The position numbers and the translations under genes are program-made. A DNA stretch of 64,000 nucleotides from positions 62,001-126,000 of the forward strand of contig CALUIB010000002.1 in assembly GCA_944320595.1 (NCBI GenBank), given 5' to 3'. The DNA is from an uncultured Muribaculaceae bacterium. Lineage in GTDB: Bacteria > Bacteroidota > Bacteroidia > Bacteroidales > Muribaculaceae. Below the pieces are notes generated by a model, which saw nothing but the letters and a program-made list of their open reading frames with translations, ran no database searches and was not told the origin of the DNA. Position 1 is the first letter of the stretch; each line of letters begins with the position of its first letter. Below, one piece after another: positions 8,741 to 16,931 of the stretch.

Positions 8741-8827
8741 TGGTGTCCGAAATGAGACTCGAACTCACACGAGCGAAAGCTCACTACCCCCTCAAAGTAG
8801 CGCGTCTACCAATTCCGCCATCCGGAC
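8741..8827 (-). tRNA. tRNA-Leu (GAG)
   Basis: The 87-base type II tRNA has a 7-bp acceptor stem (GTCCGGA with TTCGGAC), a GCGGAATTGGTAGACGC D-arm, anticodon arm CTACT-TTGAGGG-GGTAG giving anticodon GAG, a long variable arm and the GTTCGAGT T-loop. The CCA end is encoded. It is the last gene of a four-tRNA operon. Confidence 0.95.
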
Positions 8828-8856
8828 ATTCATAATTTCCTAATGCTTAGAAAACT

Positions 8857-8932
<76 letters not shown>

Positions 8933-8991
8933 ATTTCTGTGTCACTATTTCAAAGTTTTCTGCCGCAGCCCTCTCGCAGACTGCTTTTGCT

Positions 8992-9067
<76 letters not shown>

Positions 9068-9126
9068 ATTTCTGTGTCACTATTTCAAAGTTTTCTGCCG
9101 CAGCCCTCTCGCAGACTGCTTTTGCT

Positions 9127-9202
<76 letters not shown>

Positions 9203-9251
9203 ATAATTTCAAAACTTCACTGCCAAACATCTTTGTTCGTTTAGCGAGTGC

Positions 9252-9283
9252 AAAGTTAGCACAAAGAGTTCATTCCCGCAAAT
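9252..9283 (-). promoter_or_regulatory. Promoter of the tRNA-Gly/Leu operon
   Basis: On the minus strand TTTG (9280-9283) and TAACTTTG (9252-9259) are separated by 20 bases. Both match the Bacteroidetes housekeeping sigma consensus, and it faces the tRNA operon. Confidence 0.85.
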
Positions 9284-9503
9284 TTTTACACCGTTTTTAT
9301 ATACATTTTTTCAAGCAGACTCAGTAACAATCTGATTTGCAGCAATATTATCCTAAATATTATTTTATTGGTGCCCACTAAAAAACATATATCATATTTT
9401 CGACACTATGTTATCCTTTGTTTCTTGCATTATCAATTTCAGCATAACGTCTCAATTTTAACATATTTTTTATCAATGGGAGGGGTGATTTTCAAAATTA
9501 TTC

Positions 9504-9511
9504 ATACTTTT
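9504..9511 (+). promoter_or_regulatory. Candidate -7 promoter box of the RiPP cluster
   Basis: TACTTTTG matches TAnnTTTG exactly. Only a weak -33 element lies upstream. A start about 7 bases downstream would give a leader of roughly 150 bases before the precursor ORF. The rest of the 9284-9664 gap is very AT-rich and otherwise unremarkable. Confidence 0.5.
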
Positions 9512-9664
9512 GTAATAAAAAGTAAATTTAACAAGCAGCAGCATTTGCGTTTCATTTACACAAAACATATTACAACACCGACTGCATAATTAAAACAAAT
9601 ACCAAGGCCCAATCCGAAAAGCCTGAACAGAGTAGGAAAAAATCGATACAAATCTTTTACAATT

Positions 9665-9778
9665 ATGGCACAAATTGAAAACATTTACGACGAACTTGAC
9701 TATCGCCTTAACATCAGTGAAACTGCCCCCGAATGGTGCGACCGTTGCGGCGAAGGTGGCGCAGCTCCACTCGACTGA
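9665..9778 (+). CDS. Candidate RiPP precursor peptide (37 residues)
   Basis: This 37-codon ORF begins MAQIENIYDELDYRLNI, an acidic helical segment typical of a leader. It ends in PEWCDRCGEGGAAPLD, with a CxxC pair and a glycine/alanine-rich tail suited as a modified core. It precedes three radical SAM genes, a B12-dependent radical SAM gene and a YcaO gene on the same strand. Codon use in this frame (GCC, CCC, GAA, TGC, GAC, GGC) matches neighbouring genes better than the other frames. The stop is TGA, and an overlapping +1 frame stays open to 9851, so the true precursor could be longer. Substrate status is inferred from position and composition; it resembles no family I can name. Confidence 0.6.
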   Translation: MAQIENIYDELDYRLNISETAPEWCDRCGEGGAAPLD

Positions 9779-9851
9779 GAAATGCCGTCCCGAAAAGAAT
9801 CCAAAGGAGCTGCTTGACTTAGTTAATAGCCTAACTGCAAAAAACGAGTAG
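9717..9851 (+). CDS. Overlapping frame continuing past the precursor stop; possible precursor C-terminus
   Basis: In the +1 frame relative to the 37-residue ORF, a stretch stays open from 9636 to a TAG at 9849-9851. Its last part (EKCRPEKNP, then PKELLDLVNSLTAKNE) looks like genuine protein, and the stop lies 21 bases before the hairpin at 9873. The only local starts are non-ATG (GTG at 9717 is given here). If a base were skipped near the TGA at 9776, one 61-residue peptide with three cysteines would result. It may be a frameshifted C-terminus, a second small peptide, or non-coding. Confidence 0.3.
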   Translation: MKLPPNGATVAAKVAQLHSTEKCRPEKNPKELLDLVNSLTAKNE

Positions 9852-9872
9852 CCTCCAAGAAACGAACCAACA

Positions 9873-9915
9873 ATGCCTTGCCACACACTGCCGTTCAACC
9901 AAGGTGGCAAGGCAT
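9873..9915 (+). terminator. Hairpin between precursor and enzyme genes (terminator or attenuator)
   Basis: ATGCCTTGCCAC (9873-9884) and GTGGCAAGGCAT (9904-9915) are perfect 12-base complements around a 19-base loop, followed by ATTTG rather than a long T tract. Partial termination here would give more precursor mRNA than enzyme mRNA, as in many RiPP operons. The hairpin ends 16 bases before the first enzyme start. Confidence 0.6.
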
Positions 9916-9931
9916 ATTTGCACTACATTCC

Positions 9932-11068
9932 ATGCCACTCAACATATACGTCACCATTAAAGCCACCTTGCGCTGCAATCTAGCGTGCCGATACTGCTAC
10001 GGACGCGACAACCATGCCGCCGGTGCCGAAATGACAACCGAGGAGGCCATGCGCGGCATAGATTTCGCCACCGAATACGCCAAGGTAGCTGGAGCAAGGA
10101 GTATCACATTCTGCTGGCACGGCGGCGAGCCGCTGCTGATGGCCGACCAACTGCCAAGCCTGATAGACCACGCCAATGCCGCCTGCTCGGCGCAAGGAAT
10201 AAAAGCAGTACATGGCACACAGACCAACGCCACATTGCTCACTCCGTCAACCTACGGGCTGATACGCAAGTATTTCGGCGGATTCGTGGGCGTAAGTCTC
10301 GACCTCTACAGTCCATACCGCACCTACCCCGACGGACGTACCTCGACCAACACGGCCATCGACAACCTCGACCGCGCACTGGCCGCAGGGCTGCAATGCG
10401 GCGCAATCAATCTGATAACCAAGGACAACTTGAGTCACATTGCCGACATATACGACTTCTACAAACAGCGCAAAATGAATGTGCGCCTTGCCCGCGTGTT
10501 CCCAATATCGGTAGCCGATGCCATGCAGTCGCCCATGTACGTAAGCGACGAGGAATTTGCCACCGCCTTGATAGAATACTTCAATCTGTGGGCCGCCGAC
10601 CCGCAGCCGGCCTGCAACACCGACATAGTGAAACTTGTTGCCGACTTGCTGCTTGGCAGCCCGTCGATATGCCTGCGCGAGGCCGAATGCCACAAGCGTT
10701 ACCTTGCGCTAAGCCCAGGCGGCGACATATTCTCATGCGCCGAGTTCGACACGCCCGATACCGTGATAGGCAATTTCCTCACGCAGTCGCCACAGGAATT
10801 TGCCCAGTCGGATGCCCGCGAGCGGCTTGCAGCACGGGCACCTGTGCCTGCCCAATGCCGCCAATGCCGTTACCTGCCCACATGCAACGGCAGCTGCCTG
10901 CGCGAACGCTATGTACTGGGGTACCCATACCGCTGCCGCAGCAACCGTCTATATTGGGACCATGTGACCGCTTGGCTTCAGGAATACGGCTGCTCGCTGT
11001 ACATGCTGCTCGGCAAGTCGCCCGCCGAAAAACGCGAAACCATCGACCGTATTTTCAAGAAAAGATGA
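9932..11068 (+). CDS. Radical SAM/SPASM peptide-modifying enzyme 1
   Basis: The 378-residue product carries the radical SAM CxxxCxxC motif at Cys15, Cys19 and Cys22 (LRCNLACRYCYG) and the GGEP SAM-binding turn at about 64-67. The C-terminus has a canonical SPASM pattern: a GGDIFSC segment, then C-x2-C-x5-C-x3-C (CRQCRYLPTCNGSC) and a last cysteine, which binds auxiliary iron-sulfur clusters. Such enzymes install thioether or carbon-carbon links on peptides. I chose the ATG at 9932 because MPLNIYVTIKATLRC begins the fold; an earlier ATG at 9878 lies inside the hairpin. It overlaps the next gene by 4 bases. An anSME-type sulfatase activator has similar domains but the context argues against it. 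Confidence 0.9.
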   Translation: MPLNIYVTIKATLRCNLACRYCYGRDNHAAGAEMTTEEAMRGIDFATEYAKVAGARSITFCWHGGEPLLMADQLPSLIDHANAACSAQGIKAVHGTQTNATLLTPSTYGLIRKYFGGFVGVSLDLYSPYRTYPDGRTSTNTAIDNLDRALAAGLQCGAINLITKDNLSHIADIYDFYKQRKMNVRLARVFPISVADAMQSPMYVSDEEFATALIEYFNLWAADPQPACNTDIVKLVADLLLGSPSICLREAECHKRYLALSPGGDIFSCAEFDTPDTVIGNFLTQSPQEFAQSDARERLAARAPVPAQCRQCRYLPTCNGSCLRERYVLGYPYRCRSNRLYWDHVTAWLQEYGCSLYMLLGKSPAEKRETIDRIFKKR

Positions 11069-12438
11069 AGAAATTATTGATTGTAATCCCGTGGACGAGG
11101 TATTACGTAGGTAACCGCGACTGCCCGTTTGCCTCCTCGCCCGAACGCGCCCCCGAAGGGGTCGTGGGACTGGCCACCTACCTCATAAGCAAGGGAGCCG
11201 ACGTGAGAATTGCCGACACCTTATATATGCTGCGCCTCAACGACGGCGACACCGATGCCACCTTGACGCAACTGTGGGAAACCTGCGCCGACTTCAAGCC
11301 CGACGTAATAGGGTTCTCATTCTTCACCGCGCGGTTCGAGTGCGCAGCACAAATATTCGACGACTTGCGGCTGCGGTATGCACACAGCGACACGAGCCGG
11401 CAGCCAATGTTTATTGCCGGGGGCGTACACCCCACCCTGCTGCCACAAGTAACACTGCAATATATGCCGCTCGACGCAGTAGTGGTGGGCGAAGGCGAGT
11501 TGCCGTTGCTCGAACTACTCGGCGGCAAGCACCCCAGGGAAATAAAAGGCATCTTCATGCCCGGCGATGTCCACGTGGAGAAAGCCAACGTAGTGGAATG
11601 CCTCGACGACCTGCCTGTGCCCGACTGGAGCTTGATAGACATCGACCACTACACGCAACCGTCTTACCAAATATCCAACACTCGGCTGCTACGCACAATG
11701 CCTGTCACATTCGGGCGCGGATGCCTGTACCGATGCAACTTTTGCGCCCACAACTGTTTCTTGCGGGCCCGCCACCACTCGGCCAACTACTTTGTGGCCA
11801 AAATGCGGCAAGTTGCCCAACAATGCGGCATCGACACTTTCGTGGTGCAAGACAGCTCGATAGGGAACTTCTCCGACGAATGGGCGGAAGTGTGCCGACA
11901 GCTAATTGCGATGGACTCTCCGTTCCGCTGGTGGGCCAACCTGCGCGCCAACCAAGCCAACCGCCGACTGCTGCAACTGATGAAACAGGCTGGCTGCATA
12001 AAGCTCTTTTTCGGCTTCGAGTCAGGCAGCCCTCGCATACTCAAGCGCATGAGCAAGCGCATTACCGTGGAACAATGCCGGCAAGCCGCCGAGCTGTGCC
12101 ACGAAGTGGGGATACCGTTTTACACAAGCTACATAATAAATTACTTCGGGGAAGAAGAGAGCGACTTGCAGCTAACCGAGGAACTTATACGCCAAACGCA
12201 ACCAACATCGCTGTCGGTCAACACGTTCTCGCCAATACCCGGCTCGGCCGACTACGAAAGCCACACCCAGATGATAAAACCATATATCAACACCATACAC
12301 GACTGGACGCGGTTAGGAATGCTAGCAGCCCCGTTACGTTTTGGGAATATGCCCGAAGAACGGTTCGACTACTGGCGGACACGGCTACGGTCGTTGAAAC
12401 AAGAAATCAACTCGCATGAAACTGCTCCTGAACCCTGA
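11065..12438 (+). CDS. B12-binding-domain radical SAM protein
   Basis: The 457-residue product has an N-terminal cobalamin-binding-type domain (about 1-155, with GLATYLISKGADVRIAD, DVIGFSFFTARF and a GGVHPTLLP segment ending in VVGEGE). A radical SAM core follows with Cys220, Cys224 and Cys227 (GRGCLYRCNFC). The classic DxHxxG cobalamin ligand is not evident, as in many members of this class. These enzymes often methylate unactivated carbons, so C-methylation of the peptide is a fair inference. The ATG at 11065 overlaps the previous stop by 4 bases, and the end overlaps the next gene by 23 bases, so translation is probably coupled. Confidence 0.9.
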   Translation: MKKLLIVIPWTRYYVGNRDCPFASSPERAPEGVVGLATYLISKGADVRIADTLYMLRLNDGDTDATLTQLWETCADFKPDVIGFSFFTARFECAAQIFDDLRLRYAHSDTSRQPMFIAGGVHPTLLPQVTLQYMPLDAVVVGEGELPLLELLGGKHPREIKGIFMPGDVHVEKANVVECLDDLPVPDWSLIDIDHYTQPSYQISNTRLLRTMPVTFGRGCLYRCNFCAHNCFLRARHHSANYFVAKMRQVAQQCGIDTFVVQDSSIGNFSDEWAEVCRQLIAMDSPFRWWANLRANQANRRLLQLMKQAGCIKLFFGFESGSPRILKRMSKRITVEQCRQAAELCHEVGIPFYTSYIINYFGEEESDLQLTEELIRQTQPTSLSVNTFSPIPGSADYESHTQMIKPYINTIHDWTRLGMLAAPLRFGNMPEERFDYWRTRLRSLKQEINSHETAPEP

Positions 12439-13765
12439 CACGCCGATACCCACTGCAGCAAAACGGCTTTGCGGCAAGCCCAAATGGTCGGTGTGGAACG
12501 ACATTACCGCCATCGATGACCGCAGAATGGTGATATTCAACACCATGCGCCGCACTGCAGTCCTCTTATTCTCCGGCGAATACAATACCGACCCCGGACA
12601 TCTGCCGCCAGCAACAGCCGAGACGCTCACCAGGCTTGGCATGGTGGTGGACGCAAGCCTCAACGAACGTGCCGAGGCCGAACAACGTTTCGCCGAGGGA
12701 AAACACGACATGAGCTACATAGACCTCACGGTGCTGCTGACACACGACTGCCAACTGCGCTGTACATATTGTTTCGAAGGAGAGAAAAGCCGCAAATATA
12801 TTAGCGACGGCACTGCCAGCGAGATACTGCGTTTCCTCGAAAGCATGAAACAGGTATGTCGGCGGCTTAGGGTGACATGGTTCGGGGGCGAACCGCTGAT
12901 GGCATACGCCCAACTTAGGCGGTTGTCGAGGACACTAACAGACTTTTGCAACAGCAATGGCATAGAATACCGCGGCGACATGACTACCAACGGTTACGCC
13001 CTGTCGCTGCAGCGATGCAAAGAACTGGTCGGTGAATTGGCCGTCAGGCGGTACATAATCACCATCGACGGACCAGCCTCCGTACACGACCACCGCCGCC
13101 CGCTCGTCGGAGGGCAACCCACATTTGCCCGAATAATGAAGAACGTTGATCACTTGGCCAGCTGCGGCGCACAAATAACGCTACGCATGACAATCGACCA
13201 CGAAAATGCGTCTGCCATACCGCAACTACTCAACGAGATAGCCGATGCACCATTTGCTGGACAAGTGCAGCTGTCGTTTTGCCGCACCATCGACTACAAT
13301 TTCACGCCCGATACCGCCAAGGCAAAAATGTTCAGCCGAGAAGAATGGGCCGAAGTGGAATGGAACTTGATGCAATATGCGCACCGCCTGGGACTGTGGC
13401 AATATGGCTTTCCCCATGCAGCCCCATCTGGCGGATGCCTGCGCAACGGCGACATAGTGGTAGATGCCGATGGCCAAATCTACAAGTGCCTCGACACCGT
13501 GGGCGACAGCCGCTGGCTGTGCGGCCACATCAGCTCGCCAGGGTCACCTGTTCCCGAGTGGATGGAACGCTGGATGGCATGGTCGCCTGCCGACAACGCA
13601 AAATGCAGCTGTTGCACACTTCAACCGCTGTGCAACGGCGGTTGCCCACACAACGCCCTGTTCGAGGACAAAAGGCACGGCAGCGATGACCAATGCCCAG
13701 ACTGGAAAGACAATTACAAACGCCAAATAATAGCCTTAGTATCGGAAATAGATGAAAACTACTAA
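12416..13765 (+). CDS. Radical SAM/SPASM peptide-modifying enzyme 2
   Basis: The 449-residue product has about 100 residues before its radical SAM core (NDITAIDDRRMVIFNTMRRT), resembling the small domain before many peptide maturases. The cluster ligands are Cys112, Cys116 and Cys119 (DCQLRCTYCFEG), followed by FGGEPLM. The SPASM part shows GQIYKC and C-x2-C-x5-C-x3-C (CSCCTLQPLCNGGC). This is the layout of ranthipeptide/sactipeptide-type maturases, which form Cys-to-carbon thioethers, and the precursor ORF has two or three cysteines. It overlaps both neighbours (23 and 14 bases). Confidence 0.9.
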   Translation: MKLLLNPDTPIPTAAKRLCGKPKWSVWNDITAIDDRRMVIFNTMRRTAVLLFSGEYNTDPGHLPPATAETLTRLGMVVDASLNERAEAEQRFAEGKHDMSYIDLTVLLTHDCQLRCTYCFEGEKSRKYISDGTASEILRFLESMKQVCRRLRVTWFGGEPLMAYAQLRRLSRTLTDFCNSNGIEYRGDMTTNGYALSLQRCKELVGELAVRRYIITIDGPASVHDHRRPLVGGQPTFARIMKNVDHLASCGAQITLRMTIDHENASAIPQLLNEIADAPFAGQVQLSFCRTIDYNFTPDTAKAKMFSREEWAEVEWNLMQYAHRLGLWQYGFPHAAPSGGCLRNGDIVVDADGQIYKCLDTVGDSRWLCGHISSPGSPVPEWMERWMAWSPADNAKCSCCTLQPLCNGGCPHNALFEDKRHGSDDQCPDWKDNYKRQIIALVSEIDENY

Positions 13766-15467
13766 TAAGCCATACAAAGCCGCCCCACCCGCCGACACGG
13801 TAGAACGGATATGCCGCATCATCGACGAATGCCAGTTGCCAGTGGTCGAAGTGCCATTCGGCGACGGAAATATGTTCTGCTCTTGCCGCATAGCCCTTAG
13901 CCGCGACAAGGGCGACACCGCCATCGGCTCCAACGGCAAAGGCATGGACCGCCTGTATGCCCGCGCCAGCGGATATGCCGAATTCATGGAACGACTGCAA
14001 AACCGCGTAATCATATATCCCAATCCCGCAAACACCAACCAGCCGTGCCGTTTTTTCCCCGACGAAGAGATACGCCGTCTCACACTTGCCGAGGCCGAGG
14101 AGAGCATTCGCCGATACGTGCCGCGCACAATGCCGACGGGTGGACGCATCAATCCCGGCATGGAGGCAGTGGACTGCGCCATGCTGCCATTCTACCACGT
14201 GAACGGCCACCGGGTGGAGATGTTGCCCTACTCGTTCATTCGCTGGGTTGCCGGCACCAACGGAATGTGTGCCGGTAACATACGCGAGGAGGCTCTGATA
14301 CAAGGTTTCAACGAGATATTCGAGCGGTACTGTATGCAAGAGATGTACCGCCGCGAAATCACCCCTCCCGACGTGCCTGCCGCCACATTTGCCGGAACAG
14401 CAATCAAGGAACGGCTGGAACAGATGAAAGCGGAATATGGGATAGACTACTTGATAAAAGACTACTCGCTCGGTGAAGGATTCCCAGTAATAGGGCTGAT
14501 GGTTTACAGCCCCGACCGCAGCAAGTACATAATGCACCTCGGTGCCGACCTCAACCCGGCAGTGGCACTCGAACGCTGCTTTACCGAGGTGTTCCAGGGG
14601 CACACGGCACAGTCACTCACATTCGAGAACGGCGTGAACACTTGCGAACGGCTCGACCTCTTCAATGAGTTCAAGCGAAGTTTTATGTACGGGCGTGGGA
14701 GGTTACCCCGGTCGTTCTTCGGCAGTAAGCCGTCATACCCCTACTGCGGCCACACCTCCATCCCTGTGGGAAACGACTTCGGTGAAGACTTGCGCAACAT
14801 CGCCACATGGGTCATTGGCAAAGGCTATGACATATACGTGCGCGACAACTCGTTCCTCGGCTTTCCGGCCTTGCACATTGTAGTGCCGGGAATGTCGGAG
14901 ATTAGCAACACGTTCTGCGACCTCGACCGTCGCATACGTCGCATGCAGCTTACCGAGAACCAGCCTAATCCGCTTTACCGCCTCGGCTCGCTTGGCCGGG
15001 AAGAACTCACCGCCACCATCGACTACATAGAAGACTCCACAGGCGACGCCATCGACCTATTTCCCCACAACTCCCACCCGAGCAACCACGTCAACCGCTA
15101 TCTGCTGCTAATGCTGTTGTATGTGGCCGCAGGCCAAAATGGACAGGCACGTCATAGCCTTGAGCGATACAACGAATACTGCCTGTCGAAAGGGAGGACA
15201 CTGCCGCCCGTTTTTGAAAACATTCTCATGTTACTGCAAGGCAAGTCCCCAACTGGCGACCCTCAAATCGCCACCATCGCCCGCAAGTTCCTCTCCAACC
15301 GAGGGCAGGCCATGCAGTGGGTCAACGTACCTACCTGTTTCGACTGCCGCCACTGCCCAGTAGGGCAAGGATGCCGCTACCCGTTGATGCAGCAGGTGGA
15401 AGATATAATGCAGTGTCACATGGCAGGCAACATGATTAACCAGGAAACACTTTCTGACATATTCTGA
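13752..15467 (+). CDS. YcaO-family enzyme, E. coli YcaO-like, with C-terminal cysteine cluster
   Basis: The 571-residue product carries YcaO ATP-binding motifs: SNGKG at 60-64, a CAGNIREEALIQGFNEIFERY segment at about 173-193, and GADLNPAVALERCFTEVFQG at about 274-293. Length and the later VRDNSFLGFPALHIVVPGMSEI segment resemble the E. coli YcaO subgroup, not the azoline synthases. YcaO enzymes activate a backbone amide with ATP for heterocyclisation or thioamidation. Unusual here is CFDCRHCPVGQGC near residues 529-541, four cysteines that could bind iron-sulfur or zinc, which I do not expect in YcaO. No separate E1-like partner is encoded nearby. It overlaps the upstream gene by 14 bases. 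Confidence 0.9.
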   Translation: MKTTNKPYKAAPPADTVERICRIIDECQLPVVEVPFGDGNMFCSCRIALSRDKGDTAIGSNGKGMDRLYARASGYAEFMERLQNRVIIYPNPANTNQPCRFFPDEEIRRLTLAEAEESIRRYVPRTMPTGGRINPGMEAVDCAMLPFYHVNGHRVEMLPYSFIRWVAGTNGMCAGNIREEALIQGFNEIFERYCMQEMYRREITPPDVPAATFAGTAIKERLEQMKAEYGIDYLIKDYSLGEGFPVIGLMVYSPDRSKYIMHLGADLNPAVALERCFTEVFQGHTAQSLTFENGVNTCERLDLFNEFKRSFMYGRGRLPRSFFGSKPSYPYCGHTSIPVGNDFGEDLRNIATWVIGKGYDIYVRDNSFLGFPALHIVVPGMSEISNTFCDLDRRIRRMQLTENQPNPLYRLGSLGREELTATIDYIEDSTGDAIDLFPHNSHPSNHVNRYLLLMLLYVAAGQNGQARHSLERYNEYCLSKGRTLPPVFENILMLLQGKSPTGDPQIATIARKFLSNRGQAMQWVNVPTCFDCRHCPVGQGCRYPLMQQVEDIMQCHMAGNMINQETLSDIF

Positions 15468-15470
15468 ACT

Positions 15471-16922
15471 ATGGACTTCGATAATTTTTCTTTCAAGCTC
15501 AACCCCCACACTTTCGTCAGGGATTTCGGCAATTGCATATACATGGAAAACCAAGTAAACCACGTCAAGGGGTACTTCAACGGGTGGGCATACCCGTTGA
15601 CACGAAACATTTTCCATAGTTATACAACTTTCAGCTTTTGGAACGACTATTGGCTACAACCATTCGACCGCGGAAACTACGGAGCGTGGATTTCAGAAGA
15701 CCTACGGGCAAAGTTCCTGTATTGGCTCAACGAGATGTGGTTTATCGACATCATCGACACCTACGGTGCCAAGACAGGCGGCGACTTTTCATATAAATGT
15801 GCAGACGAGGTCGAGGCCAAGTTTACAGGGAAAATGTGCGGCTCACCCGCCAACCTGCACACCGACACACCGTGGCTGCAACGGCTGCAAATCAACATCA
15901 CCGATGCGTGCAACGAGCGGTGTACACACTGCTACTTGCCTGTCCCCAAAAAAGACCGAGCCACAGCCATACCGACTGATACTGTAATCGACCTGCTGAA
16001 ACAATTCCGCAAGATGAACGGGCTAAAAGTGGTGCTGTCGGGCGGTGAGATATTCATGTACCGCAACCTGTTTGCAATCCTCGACGAGTGCCGGAAACAA
16101 GACTTGATGATACTGCTACAGAGCAACATGGCCACGGCCACGCCCGACGACATAGCCCGACTGAAAACATTGGATCTCTTCAACATACAGGTATCGTTAT
16201 ACTCTACCGACGAGACTGTACACGATTCCATCACCCGGTGCCATGGCTCATGTCGCAAGACAATGGCCAACATAAAGGAACTTGTAATCAATGACATCCC
16301 GGCCACTATTTCATGCCCGGTGACGCAGGCCAACTTCGCATCGGTGGAACAACTAAGGGAATGGGCGGCCAACTTGGGACTCAACGTGCATTTCGACTAT
16401 GTGGTAATGGCGCAGTGCGACGGCAGCGACGGCAACATTGGCAACCGCCTCACCTCCATACAGGCACGCAAGCTAATAGATATGGAAGTGAGGAGCAAGC
16501 CCGTCTTTGTCGATGCCATCGGCAAGGCTCGGTCGCTCGATGACCTGCTCTCCTCACCTATAGGACTACGCAGACAGGGATGCAGCATACTGGCCGATAG
16601 CATGTGCATCGACTCCGACGGCTTGGCATACCCCTGCCCGGGATGGAACGGGATGAAAATAGGCAATACCGCCACCAAGCCGTTGCAAGAGATTTGGGCC
16701 AATTCAGCAGCCGCAACTCGGCTGAGAGAAACCGAGAAAGACGACTTCGTGCAATGCCGTGAATGCAAGCTGCAAAACTTCTGCAACATGTGCCCCACCT
16801 ATAATTACAATGAAAACGGCGGTGATATGTTCAAGCCGTGCCCCAGCTTTTGCGAAAATGCCCGGCTGCTGCGGCAAAGCCTCATCGACCAATACAACGA
16901 GCTTCACGCCACCAAGCCGTGA
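15471..16922 (+). CDS. Radical SAM/SPASM-type protein 3 with long N-terminal extension
   Basis: The 483-residue product has about 135 residues before the core. Part of this (residues about 1-60, FKLNPHTFVRDFG then NHVKGYFNGWAYPLTR) could be a peptide-recognition element. Radical SAM ligands are Cys147, Cys151 and Cys154 (CNERCTHCY), followed by a VVLSGGEIFMY turn. The C-terminus has GLAYPC and CRECKLQNFCNMC, a PqqE-like C-x2-C-x5-C-x2-C SPASM variant, ending in more cysteines. It follows YcaO after 3 bases and ends the cluster, 9 bases before a convergent gene. Its reaction cannot be told from sequence. Confidence 0.9.
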   Translation: MDFDNFSFKLNPHTFVRDFGNCIYMENQVNHVKGYFNGWAYPLTRNIFHSYTTFSFWNDYWLQPFDRGNYGAWISEDLRAKFLYWLNEMWFIDIIDTYGAKTGGDFSYKCADEVEAKFTGKMCGSPANLHTDTPWLQRLQINITDACNERCTHCYLPVPKKDRATAIPTDTVIDLLKQFRKMNGLKVVLSGGEIFMYRNLFAILDECRKQDLMILLQSNMATATPDDIARLKTLDLFNIQVSLYSTDETVHDSITRCHGSCRKTMANIKELVINDIPATISCPVTQANFASVEQLREWAANLGLNVHFDYVVMAQCDGSDGNIGNRLTSIQARKLIDMEVRSKPVFVDAIGKARSLDDLLSSPIGLRRQGCSILADSMCIDSDGLAYPCPGWNGMKIGNTATKPLQEIWANSAAATRLRETEKDDFVQCRECKLQNFCNMCPTYNYNENGGDMFKPCPSFCENARLLRQSLIDQYNELHATKP

Positions 16923-16931
16923 ACATGCGCA

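Noticed and set aside
9368-9589. 73-codon ORF before the RiPP precursor
   Set aside because: It spans the promoter box at 9504-9511 in very AT-rich DNA and its product is low-complexity and hydrophobic without a family.
9776-9778. Selenocysteine insertion at the precursor TGA
   Set aside because: The frame after the TGA ends 12 codons later without protein-like character, and no SECIS-type hairpin directly follows. The +1 frame looks better.
9985-11064. Long open frame upstream of and joined to the B12 radical SAM gene
   Set aside because: It runs through the radical SAM 1 gene in another frame, is arginine-rich, and has no family similarity. The ATG at 11065 overlaps the previous stop normally.
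9932-11068. Radical SAM 1 as the sulfatase maturase (anSME)
   Set aside because: The domain layout is similar, but it is embedded by overlapping genes in the peptide cluster and far from the sulfatase gene, so a peptide maturase is more likely.
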